Assembly (NCBI GenBank): GCA_018389105.1
Contig: JACATO010000334.1
Location: forward strand, 992,001-1,056,000
DNA: 64,000 bases
Reading direction: 5' to 3'
DNA from: Nautilus pompilius
Taxonomy: Eukaryota > Mollusca > Cephalopoda > Nautilida > Nautilidae
The notes beneath the pieces were generated by a model. That model worked only from the letters and a program-made list of their open reading frames with translations, made no database searches and was not told the DNA's origin. Positions 24,001-33,526 of this stretch are shown here, piece after piece (the stretch's first letter is position 1; each line of letters opens with the position of its first letter). Made by a program: the position numbers and the translations under genes.

Positions 24001-25900
24001 TATTCCTTGGCCTGCTGGTTAACCTGACCTAAACTCCATAGATTGTCTCAGATTAGCTATCTAGCTACAATGAAGAGTGATCTCTCGTTCCTGTAACCAT
24101 TCTGTAATTGCAGCAAGCCTTGACAGAAAAGTGGAATGCACTGCCACAAGAATGCATTAGACATCTGGTGAACACTGACATGCCGATAAAACATTGTGGA
24201 AAGCTGGGGTGGCCATACACACTACTAAAGGTCCTGTGACTTTAGAGCGTGCAGGTAGTGACTACGAGTATTCATTGTCATTATGACATCACTAAGTGCA
24301 TTGAACGTCCAGACATTATGCACTTTATCCTCAAAAAAATCGTACAATTCATATATCACAGCATTACTACATTGTTTTGATTAGTGTGTGTATATATATT
24401 TATATATATTATGTGATAATTCCTAATGTTGATTTGAGGATGGACCCCAAATAATAATGAAAATTTTGCTTTGTGATAGTTAAAGTGAAGGATCATGTAT
24501 GGCCTTATTAACATATCCATTCACTACAATGACCTGCTTAATTAGGAAGCAAGTCGTTTACATAACAATATTGGTAATAGTAAATTTCAGTTTGATGAAC
24601 TGAGAGCATCTCGATAACTGTATTTTTTTTTTTTCAACATAAAAACACCTGGCACGTACCTGGAAGTAAATGAGCTGCACTGTCTTTAAAATTGCACTTA
24701 ACTGGAAGCCATCTTTCCGCTCGCTCTGACTTGGAAAAAACGAATCTGCTTAAGTCATTAGGGTCTGGAAAATTGAGGAACTGCGAAAGGTGATAGAATT
24801 GCGGTGGAGGTAGTCGGCACTGCTTTCCCAGGTAACTGGCCAGTATATCCGCTGGTGAGCACCACTAGAAGAACGGGATGAACGGGATGGTGAGTGCAAG
24901 CTGATGATAATAATTAAAAAAACAAAAAGTGCTTGACTAAAATGAAAACCCTATTAACCCTTCTATTACAAGTCTAACAGGCTGACAATAGTTGCATAGT
25001 AATGTTTGTAGCCATGAAGCTAACAGATCAGGTTCGCCATTAAATGTTAAAACGGGTAACTAATTTCTATCTGAATTGCGTACAAAAAAAAACTATTTTA
25101 AACTTTTATTTTCATGGCTTCTCTGTATTATTATTATTATTATTATTATTAGGGAGCGATGTTGTTGTTTTTAGTATCTATTTGTGTCTTAGTGTGGCTG
25201 TGTATAGCAGTAGTACCTCGGCAGCAACAGTTTCCGTTCCGTCGTGGAGCACCTGCGGGTGGCGATCGACGAAGCCAACGTAAAACATCGTGTCGAACCG
25301 CTTCGATCTTCCGACAGGGGTCAGCCAGTTGGCCCATTCGTGGAGGGCCGCCAAGTCCGGCACGACCCCCAGTTCCAGGCACATCTTCGCAAATTCGCTG
25401 GCGTCGCCCCTGACGCGGGCTCGCCACGTTTCCAGGCGGGCTGGCGGGAGGGCGATCGCGCGCGCCGTCCCCCGGGAGGCTGGGTCCGTGGCCAGCAGGA
25501 CGCCCGTCTCCTCGAAGGTTTCGCGGATGGGCGCAGATGCGAAAGGCGACGTCGCTGGGCGCGGGGTGGCCCGGGTCCCTCGGCCGGGACAGCATGGGCG
25601 CTCTGGGGGGGGCGGCCGCCGGCGGGGTGGGGCAGAAGGCTCCGCGCGACGCAGGAGGTCGGGCCACAGGGCCGAGAAGTCGGAGTCGTGCGCCGCCCCC
25701 CCGGGGAAGGCGAGCGCGCCCGGCATGAAGGAGCTGCCGGGACTCCGCTTTATCACCAGGACCTCGTAGTCGCACGAGAAGCGGCGGGCCGCCGCAGCCT
25801 GGCTCTCCTCAGCAGCGGCATTCTTCCCGCCCCTCGCCGCCGACCTGGCCACTAGAACCAGGGAAGCGCTCTCCCGCCAGTGACGCAGGACGTAAGCCAT
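21073..25900 (-). CDS. NUDT19: NUDT19-type Nudix hydrolase (acyl-CoA/CoA diphosphohydrolase)
   Basis: NUDT19 enzymes cleave the diphosphate of CoA and acyl-CoAs, and mammalian members are peroxisomal. The gene is complete in three exons: 25900-25217, 24864-24660 and 21296-21073, with exact GT-AG junctions and matching phases (0, then 1), giving 370 residues (human about 375). Landmarks are FPGG at 65-68, the Nudix segment RETFEETG at 126-133, the NUDT19-specific insert between them, EWANWLTPVG at 188-197, LPPPQFYHLSQ in exon 2 and HLLPGDD across the exon 2/3 junction. The start ATG gives MAYVLRHWRESASLVLVA, as in the family. The C-terminus is KAML, only a poor match to the peroxisomal signal [SAC][KRH][LM]. 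Exon 1 is about 70% GC with G/C at most third positions, while exons 2 and 3 are AT-rich. Intron 2 holds two Tc1 fossils. Confidence 0.93.
21470..21925 (-). mobile_element. Tc1/mariner-like transposase fossil in NUDT19 intron 2
   Basis: The minus-strand frames read CLEGGRNVMVWAITWHG, equivalent to the GGGSVMVWG block of Tc1 transposases. After a frameshift FFKEDGATRYTH follows, a decayed QxDGAPxHT block. It is broken by frameshifts and in the same orientation as NUDT19. Confidence 0.7.
23600..24240 (+). mobile_element. Tc1-like transposase fossil in NUDT19 intron 2
   Basis: The plus strand carries a decayed WPAG-PDLN-like block near 24008-24040. Then ALTEKWNALPQECIRHLV reads at about 24119-24172, the typical C-terminal ALxEEWxxIPQxxIxxLI helix of Tc1 transposases, with GKLGWPYT after it. 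Stops are frequent. It is opposite in direction to the gene and from a different subfamily than the 21.5-21.9 kb copy. Confidence 0.7.
25129..25152. repeat. (ATT)n microsatellite
   Basis: A run of about eight ATT triplets just downstream of the NUDT19 exon 1 donor. Confidence 0.9.
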
Positions 25901-25961
25901 TGGTGCCTCCGAAAGAATGAAGGAGAATCGCCGGAGGACATCACGAAGCGGGAAGCGGGAA

Positions 25962-25974
25962 AGCCGCCATGTTG
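25962..25974 (-). promoter_or_regulatory. YY1-type promoter motif upstream of NUDT19
   Basis: The minus strand reads CAACATGGCGGCT, matching the YY1 core ATGGCGGC, about 65 bases upstream of the NUDT19 ATG in GC-rich DNA. The position and strand suit a housekeeping promoter. The start site is inferred. Confidence 0.45.
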
Positions 25975-26444
25975 AAAAGAATGGAGCTGGCTGCTTATTC
26001 TCGCCTTCCAGAAAAATCGAGGTTAAAACAGAAAAATTGTACGAAAAATGGTTTTGTATGTGAACATCTGATATTTAATGCCTCCTGCAACCATCGTAGG
26101 TAATTTGGTGTATTAGACGCCCGTCTGTTTCGTAAAAAATAAAATGATGACTTCTTAATAGGATTGTTTTTTAATGGTTCTCTCCCTTTAATCACAGAAG
26201 GAAAATTAAAACTCAGTCAAGTCTTCTTCTTCCTTTAATCCCACCGTTGAAATTAAAACTAGAACAAAGAAAAGTCTCGAATATATTTTACTAGCTGGGG
26301 GGGCACCCGGCGCTGTACGCTGGGGGGGAGGGGGGTGGCTTCGAATCTCGCCCAGATTCTGAAGTAGCTACACCTGTAATTTGGGGCCTCTAGAGGCTAC
26401 GGTTCGACCGTGGAAGAGTAACCAACACTCAAAAATATGCATTA

Positions 26445-27507
26445 GACATCAGAACATACCTTGAGGATAGCCTGGCTAAAGAGGGAGTCTGACATCAGAA
26501 CATACCCTGAGGAAGGATAGTCTGGCTAAAGAGGGAGTCCGACATCAGTACATACCCTGAGGATAGCCTGGCTAAAGACCGATTCCGACATCAGTACATA
26601 CCCTGAGGATAGCCTGGCTAAAGACCGATTCCGACATCAGTACATACCCTGAGGATAGCTTGGCTAAAGACCGATTCCGACATCAGTACATACCCTGAGG
26701 ATAGCCTGGCTAAAGACCGATTCCGACATCAGTACATACCCTGAGGATAGCCTGGCTAAAGACCGATTCCGACATCAGTACATACCCTGAGGATAGCCTG
26801 GCTAAAGACCGATTCCGACATCAGTACATACCCTGAGGATAGCTTGGCTAAAGACCGATCCGACATCAGTACATACCCTGAGGATGCCGCTAAAGACCGA
26901 TTCCGACATCAGTACATACCTGAGGATAGCTTGGCTAAAGACCGATTCCCGACATCAGTACATGCCCTGAGATAGCCTGGCTAAAGACCGATTCCGACAT
27001 CAGTACATACCCTGAGGATAGCCTGGCTAAAGACCGATTCCGACATCAGTACATGCCCTGAGGATAGCCTGGCTAAAGACCGATTCCGACATCATACATG
27101 CCCTGAGGATAGCCTGGCTAAAGACCGATTCCGACATCAGTACATACCCTGAGGATAGCTTGGCTAAAGACCGATTCCGACATCAGTACATACCCTGAGG
27201 ATAGCCTGGCTAAAGACCGATTCCGACATCAGTACATACCCTGAGGATAGCCTGGCTAAAGACCGATTCCGACATCAGTACATACCCTGAGGATAGCCTG
27301 GCTAAAGACCGATTCCGACATCAGTACATACCCTGAAGATAGCTTGGCTAAAGACCGATTCCGACATCAGTACATGCCCTGAGGATAGCCTGGCTAAAGA
27401 CCGATTCCGACATCAGTACATACCCTGAGGATAGATTGGCTAAAGACCGATTCCGCCATCAGTACATACCCTGAAGATAGCTTGGCTAAAGACCGATTCC
27501 GACATCA
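26445..27507. repeat. 46-bp minisatellite, about 23 tandem copies
   Basis: Units begin GACATCAGTACATACCC and end GACCGATTCC. The spacing of the GACATCA starts is 46 bases (for example 26541, 26587, 26633). Each unit holds the perfect 11-base palindrome TAGCCTGGCTA, replaced by TAGCTTGGCTA in some units. The first two or three units at the 5' end are divergent, with GAGGGAGT in place of GACCGATT and a 4-base insertion in one spacing. Inner units are nearly identical, pointing to recent homogenisation. There is no open reading frame. The array lies about 550 bases upstream of the NUDT19 start codon. Confidence 0.97.
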
Positions 27508-30415
27508 TTTAGAAGTCTGTTAAACTAGGAGGTAATCCAAAATCATTAATGAAGGCGTGCGTCACAGCCGGAGTTCTTCCAACAAGGCGAAAGCCCTGGA
27601 AAATCTCTCCCTTCTGAGATTTCGTTTTCAGCTGTTGCTATTTGTTTGGCTTCTGCCAAGATCCGATTTCTATTTAGATCGCGGACCTTCGTTTTTTTAA
27701 GGAAAGAGCTGGGGCGGACGACCCAGGCCTCCCTATAACTCCGGCTTGCCCCCACTTCCTCATGATTTTTGCGATCATGGCGGATTGTCCGGAAAGAAAG
27801 TACTCCACAAAGTTTTCAGGTGCTGCAAAGTACGTTTCAGTGTCTCAAAAAAGATTAGACGGCCAAATATCCACATTCTTGAGAACTGTGCAGACAATAA
27901 GTTTAATAAAGTGGTCATCGAAGTCCTGGTTAATTCGCTTGGAAGCTGAGGTTTGGGCTGCAGATTGGGTAACTTAATTTACCCACGTGAGTCCACCGTT
28001 GAGGCAGATGATTGCTGATGTTGCTCAGAATTCTTCTTCAGCAGTGCATCTTTTTTATATGAACACTTCTTACCGCCAAATTGTGAGCGGTTTAACCACA
28101 GTTTGATGATAGTGGCAATTCTGATCTCGGATATTCTCGCGTACGCCACAGTGAGACAGAATCAGCGAGCTGACGGACGCTACCCAGCTACCAGTCTACG
28201 TGTGGAATTAATCTGGCGGTGCCAAACTCGGTAGCCATCCCAGATTCCTGAACTTCCGTAAAGTGGCGGAGTTGGTTTCGGTGCTGCCTGACAACAATGC
28301 AAAAGAGGAAAGAGCAAGATGTGCTTCAGGGAAAACATGAAAATGGATAGGTCCCCGGGCTTCAATGTGACCGTCAAGATGAATTCGAGAGGCTCCTGAT
28401 TTCAACACAAGTCCGAAGAAGGCATCTACCTTGGAGTGCAACCAAAAGCATCCAGACTCTTCCAAAGATGGCGAAGATTTTTGACGCCTCCCTCACTTTT
28501 TTTTTTTCAAATACATGTATGATCTTAAATCATCGACAGTCTCCAACCTTGAAGTGTCTGTGAGAATTACACCTCTCAGACAACTCCGTCTGTACCGGCG
28601 CGTGTTTCGGCTTCACCCCTAAAGAGAACAGTGATCACCTGTTAAACTCCCCTCTCTTCTCGACGTGACATCTCGTTTGGAGCAGTTTCAGGGTTTTAGA
28701 GGACAGCGAATCCACTCTCACTGACGATTCTTTCCTTGATTACATGCTGAAACGAACAAAGAGAATTTCCTTGGGCTAATTAATTACCTCTTGGACCGTA
28801 TCAATCCAGACAATAACTTCATTTTGCATATTCAAAGCCAGCTAACGCATCTTCCACCGACTAGACAGGTGAATTGCACTTAGAACTTTCCAGTTATCAA
28901 TGCAGTTTCAGTTTTCAAACCCCGCAGTGGACTTCCGGTCCACCTTGGTTCTCTCGTGTGAAAAACAATTATGTCGACAGACTTTTAATAATAATAGCAT
29001 AGAGCACAATTTTAAGTTTCGTTCTTTGTGCTACTCTTCTTCTCAGCTTTGTTTTCTTTTTACCTAGAATCTAGCAACCTGTGATTCGGAATTTCCAATG
29101 TACCGGCACCAGACTGAGCTAGTGTAATTTATCACCACTATGTGGCACTGAACCACTTCCCCTTCCCACACTCGCCGGTTCGTGCGTTTGGATATCTAAT
29201 GTTCCAGTAAACATTCATTTCTTTTAATTATTTTAGAATGTCGTCGAAGAACAGCCTTTCAAATGGCTGTGGAATGAAAAGGAAGAGCTTTGTTAACATC
29301 AGCTATACTGATTTAGTCCGACCGGTACTGTACTCGAGGAAAGCTACGGTCTGCTACACGCAGCGCTGTTCGTTCTTCACCTATTTCAGATTAGTTTTTA
29401 TCGCAGTACATTAGTACATTAATATTATAGGTAAATTATGCCTATTATTTAACTATTTTGATATAAAATGGCACAGACATTACCTAATCTGGCACCTGTG
29501 TGATCCGGTACCTGCCGGATCAAAAGAATTATACCGTGTCGGCGATTTCCTTTCTTAGGCACCAGGTTTCAGTTAGCCAAGGTGGGCCCTTTGGAGGTTC
29601 AAACCCCCTTCCCCGACCTTGAATCTTGCCACCAATTTTTTTTTACCGTAATTCAAACTTGAAAAAAAAATTAGTACCGTATTTGGCTACTTTTATAATT
29701 AATACTTGAATATAATAAGCGATGTTCAACAATTAAACGTTTTTCTAAATAACGTATTGCTAAAAGGAGATCTGAATTAACGATATTAAGAGTAAACACT
29801 GGCAGATGTATAAAATCAACCCAAACAGATGCTATAATCATCCACTTTATTGGGCACTCGTTTAAAGGGCTCTATCCAACCGCCATTGTTTTGCTAACTA
29901 TTCAGTACTTCCGTCTTCCACGACCCTTCAGCGACCGAGGTCAAACGGACCCTGGTTATTGAAGGCGAACAAAGAGATTTTCCAAATTCCAGATTACTTG
30001 AAATTTCTCTGCCATTCGTAACTAATTAAACCGATCCCATCTCCCAAAAACCGGCTCCGGCCCCGATTTTCGTCGATCTTAAGACAGACGGCCAGAACAG
30101 CTCGAATCAAGTCGGTTCGAAGTCTAACGACATTTAACTTTATCGAATGTCTGCCGAGGAAAAACTCCAGATGTCAGCAAAGTTATTAAGGGTTGGCCAA
30201 ACATCCATGAAGAAATTTTTACCGTTCTTTTAAAGATAAAGGTTTTTATGATCATCATAGAATAATTGCTTACATACTTAGTCTTTCCTTATAACTTCTT
30301 TAGATAATTCGCCACCGGAACTGGCTCTAGTTTTATGATAAATTACGAAACATTTTAACAAATAAAGTGAGTCTAACGTGGCGTAGTGTCGCTCTCTGTG
30401 ATCTACACTAGAGAC
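27508..30415. other. CpG-rich intergenic DNA, no firm gene
   Basis: Mixed-composition sequence that keeps many CpG sites. Several short open frames occur on both strands (for example 28208-28465 minus) but none shows a domain. A motif GGTTCAAACCC near 29600, followed by CACCA and a T-run, recalls a tRNA-derived sequence but does not fold convincingly as a tRNA. Confidence 0.4.
27777..27828 (+). CDS. Candidate first coding exon, unknown
   Basis: ATGGCGGATTGTCCGGAAAG starts a frame MADCPERKYSTKFSGAAK, followed by a good donor (AAA|gtacgt at 27829). The ATG overlaps a YY1-like ATGGCGG, a common arrangement at animal start sites. No second exon or homolog was recognised, so this rests on local signals only. 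Confidence 0.2.
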
Positions 30416-30688
30416 CAGGGGCGGACTGAGAGTATTATAGGCCCTCGGGCATAACTGTTCACTGGGCCCCTTAGTGCTGATGTCAGAGGCTACAAAGCGC
30501 CAGATAAAGGGGAGGGTGGTTTGGGGGTGTCAATTTCAAAAAAAAATTTTTTAATTAGTTGTCTCAGACTGCGTCTGGAGTATATTGGAGTATTCATTTA
30601 ATAGAATTTATATGGGAATCTCTTGCAGCTATGGGCCCCTTGTAGCTATGGGCCCTCGGGCAGTGCCCGATTGACCGGTCCGCCCCTG
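30416..30688. mobile_element. Non-autonomous hAT transposon, 273 bp, with 8-bp target duplication
   Basis: The element starts CAGGGGCGGAC and ends GTCCGCCCCTG, perfect 11-base terminal inverted repeats of the hAT type. It is flanked by the exact 8-base duplication CTAGAGAC at 30408-30415 and 30689-30696, which fits the hAT target pattern nTnnnnAn. The inside has GGGCCCTCGGGC repeats near both ends and no coding capacity. The intact ends and duplication indicate a fairly young insertion. Confidence 0.9.
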
Positions 30689-30953
30689 CTAGAGACCTGC
30701 CTTCCTGCCCTGGGTACGGGACGGCCCTGTGCTTCTATTGCGTGGTTCAGTTTGTAATCTCGAATGAAGCTAGTTACGGAGTGCTACAGCAAAAATGGCT
30801 GGCTTTTGGTGCCATAGAACCCGGAAATGGTGTGGTAGCACTAATCTCGTTACTCGGTGACATCAGGCGTTTTGCGTGGCTCTCCCTGTTTTTGTAGCGT
30901 CTGACCGCTTCTGGTACCTGTTGTGCGGCCCGGTCGGCTCTGGCTTTCTAATC

Positions 30954-30965
30954 CACACACACACA

Positions 30966-30997
<32 letters not shown>
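30954..30997. repeat. (CA)n(CT)n microsatellite
   Basis: A compound run of CA followed by CT dinucleotides. Confidence 0.95.
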
Positions 30998-30999
<2 letters not shown>

Positions 31000-31120
31000 C
31001 ACGTGTATATATTTACTGTACATTCGTAAACCTGCAGCCTTTTTCGCATCCGTGTAGCTGAACAGATTTTGGTATTTTTTACATAATTCTGAAATGAGAT
31101 AAATAAGGAGAGAGATATAA

Positions 31121-31125
<5 letters not shown>

Positions 31126-31154
<29 letters not shown>
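31126..31154. repeat. (GT)n microsatellite
   Basis: An uninterrupted GT run of about 29 bases. Confidence 0.95.
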
Positions 31155-31155
<1 letters not shown>

Positions 31156-33526
31156 GGAAATAATGACAATAGATATTGAATTTTATTTTATTTTATCCCT
31201 CCCCCTTGAGAAAATCCTGGCTACGTCACTGTTCGTAAGTAAACAGCTCAAGAAAAATATATGGGTGGTACTATCGCTACCAACATATTCGGGAATATAA
31301 CATATATATAAATTTTAATTGTGGAATGATGAAGCGAAGAGATGCACCATTGTGGGAAGGAAACCGAGCGCACAGTGAATTCACCAAAAATACCACGGAA
31401 ATTATTTTTTGGCTGAATAAATCGCAGAAGCAAGTGAAATACGAACTGACTTTCATTCTAGCTCCCATCTACGGCTTGCAACTGCAGAAGCAAACAAAAC
31501 ATACGTATAAAAAAGAACATTATATATTATCATTCGTTCCCATCCACATCTTCCTGGCTTTACGTGATGTCGAAGGCGGCCAGAAATTCTCTCAGCTATC
31601 TACAGTTGGATTTAGTGCTTGGAATTGTGAAAAAGAAAACTTCTGAGAATCAACAGTAAATCACTTAGCCTTAAAACCCCCCTTAATTTAGCAAAACAGA
31701 TGTTGCTATTAAATCGCAATAAACTCAAATATCGACCAAAGTTCCGAGGGAAGCAGCAGTGGGGACGAAAACTGCTTCCACGCAGACCGAAGCAGACAGA
31801 CAGCCTTTCTTCTTATTGTTCTGTAAGTTGAACGCTGCCGTGGGAAATCGTATAACTGAAAAAAAAAAAAACTGCCACCAGGTGACGCTCCTAACATTTC
31901 CTGTGATCTCGCACAATTGTACACGTCCTGATCGCATATAGTAATGTAGTGTTTCATACTTCTCTCATTTTTATCTGCAGTCAATCGAGGCCGATTATTT
32001 AATCTAGTTTTTGTTGTTTTTTTTTTTTAAAATTTATTCAGTACTGTATTGATGGTCCGCCTCCCACCCTCTTATTTTGTGATTTACTTGTGTCGCTGCT
32101 AGTGATGTAGCCTAACATCGCTGTAGATTGATGCGCACTGTAGACCTAAATAAAATCCATATCGCTTCGATCATTTCTGTCAGCGGTGATGGTTCTGTTT
32201 GCCTACCAAGGAACTGTCCCTGTTTTGTTTTAAGATATATCCCCGTACCAAAACAAAAAACAGGGACAGACAATTAGTTTTATAGAAATATATAATTCTC
32301 TTGACAAAATTTAATTTAATTTAAACACGCGTTAATCGCCTTTAAAAGGATCGCTACTGGTTTTCTAATACGATTTTTATCGAAGTCATTCGAGTTCGAT
32401 CGCGTGCTTTAAAATTAGCCATTACTAATAACTTCTAAACATACCGCAGTCACGTGACGAAGGGCGCAAACAAGCAAAACTAAAACGTGGTTTGTTTGTT
32501 TTTCCCTTGATAATTAAAAATTGATGAGGTAACTGCGCATAAACTGTTGCTATGCCAACAAAACTGAACTTAGAAAGCAAATGCTTTAAGTATTTTCATT
32601 TGAACTTTTGTATGGAACTGAAAGAATAAATTGTCATTTTTTTCCTGAAAGAATAAAAGTTGAACGGGAAGACTGAAAACTGGATTATTTTTTTTTAAAG
32701 GTCAAGGTGAACGATGAACCAGGAACTATTTCTTACGTTTGTACAGGCATTAATAGTGTTAAACAAGAGGGAGGGCAAAAACCTTTCGCGTATTAACTCG
32801 CATTATCAGTTTGTTTGGGTCATAAAGCAGTGTTAATCTTTTAAGTGGCCCACTCTCTAGAAGTGGAAGCAATTATCGATTAGTATGAGTTCATAGGGAT
32901 CGGAACAAATATAATCATATATACGTATCTACACGCTGATGCTTTCAAAAGAGTATTTTTTTTAAATTTAAATTGGACATCTTACATTTGCTTGTCAATT
33001 TTAAAAGGTTTATTAAGTTTTTCAGCTTTTTTTTTTCATGTCTAATCTCAACACGACAATAACAGCCCCTTTTTGCAAAAATCATCGAGCCTGATCCGTT
33101 ACTATCGATCTCCATGAAAATATATCAGTTGTGCGCGTATTTTACCAAGAAAAATTTATCCGCTAATTCTGATGGTGCAAAAATCGCTTCGCATTAACTC
33201 GCATTGGCACTTCCGTCTTTCTGTTTTTTTTTTTTTCCAAGGAATTTCACTGCTCTAGTGACGTTTACGTCAGTGTAGTTTCGAAAGAGCGGGACTGGGC
33301 CGAGATCAGGCGGTCTGTCAGCATATGAAAACCACCACCCCTGAAACAGATCCCGGAGGGGCGGACGTCAACTCGAAAGAAAACTCCGCTAGATGGCGTC
33401 GCCGGCGCGCTTGCGCAAAACATCCAGCGGACAGTCTAATAGCGTCTCGTCCTTTGCTTCTTCAGCGAATTTGTGTGGTTGGATAACTGCTCGGGGAAAA
33501 AATAACCTTGGATACAGGGTGCATGC
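31155..33526. other. CpG-rich, AT-rich intergenic DNA
   Basis: Largely AT-rich non-coding sequence that nevertheless keeps many CpG sites: I count about 16 in 32281-32580 against 2 in 18001-18300. A 106-codon frame at 31326-31646 has no recognisable domain. At 33400-33420 GCGCGCTTGCGC resembles a loose NRF1 site just upstream of the candidate gene that follows. Confidence 0.5.

Noticed and set aside
25149-25855. Long plus- and other-frame open frames of 159-208 codons over NUDT19 exon 1
   Set aside because: They are shadows caused by the GC-rich exon. Only the 240-codon minus frame carries Nudix motifs and family-matching splice sites.
26390-26425. Possible tRNA T-arm around GGTTCGACCGT
   Set aside because: No matching acceptor or anticodon arm is present nearby. 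The motif is a short palindrome.
26445-27507. CRISPR-like regular array
   Set aside because: The whole 46-base unit repeats without unique spacers and the context is an animal genome, so it is a minisatellite.
29550-29640. tRNA-like stretch with GGTTCAAACCC, CACCA and a T-run
   Set aside because: The acceptor pairs over only about four bases, the A-box to B-box spacing is too short, and the arms do not fold. At most it is a tRNA-derived relic.
31326-31646. 106-codon plus frame
   Set aside because: No domain, codon bias or splice signals to separate it from chance in this region.
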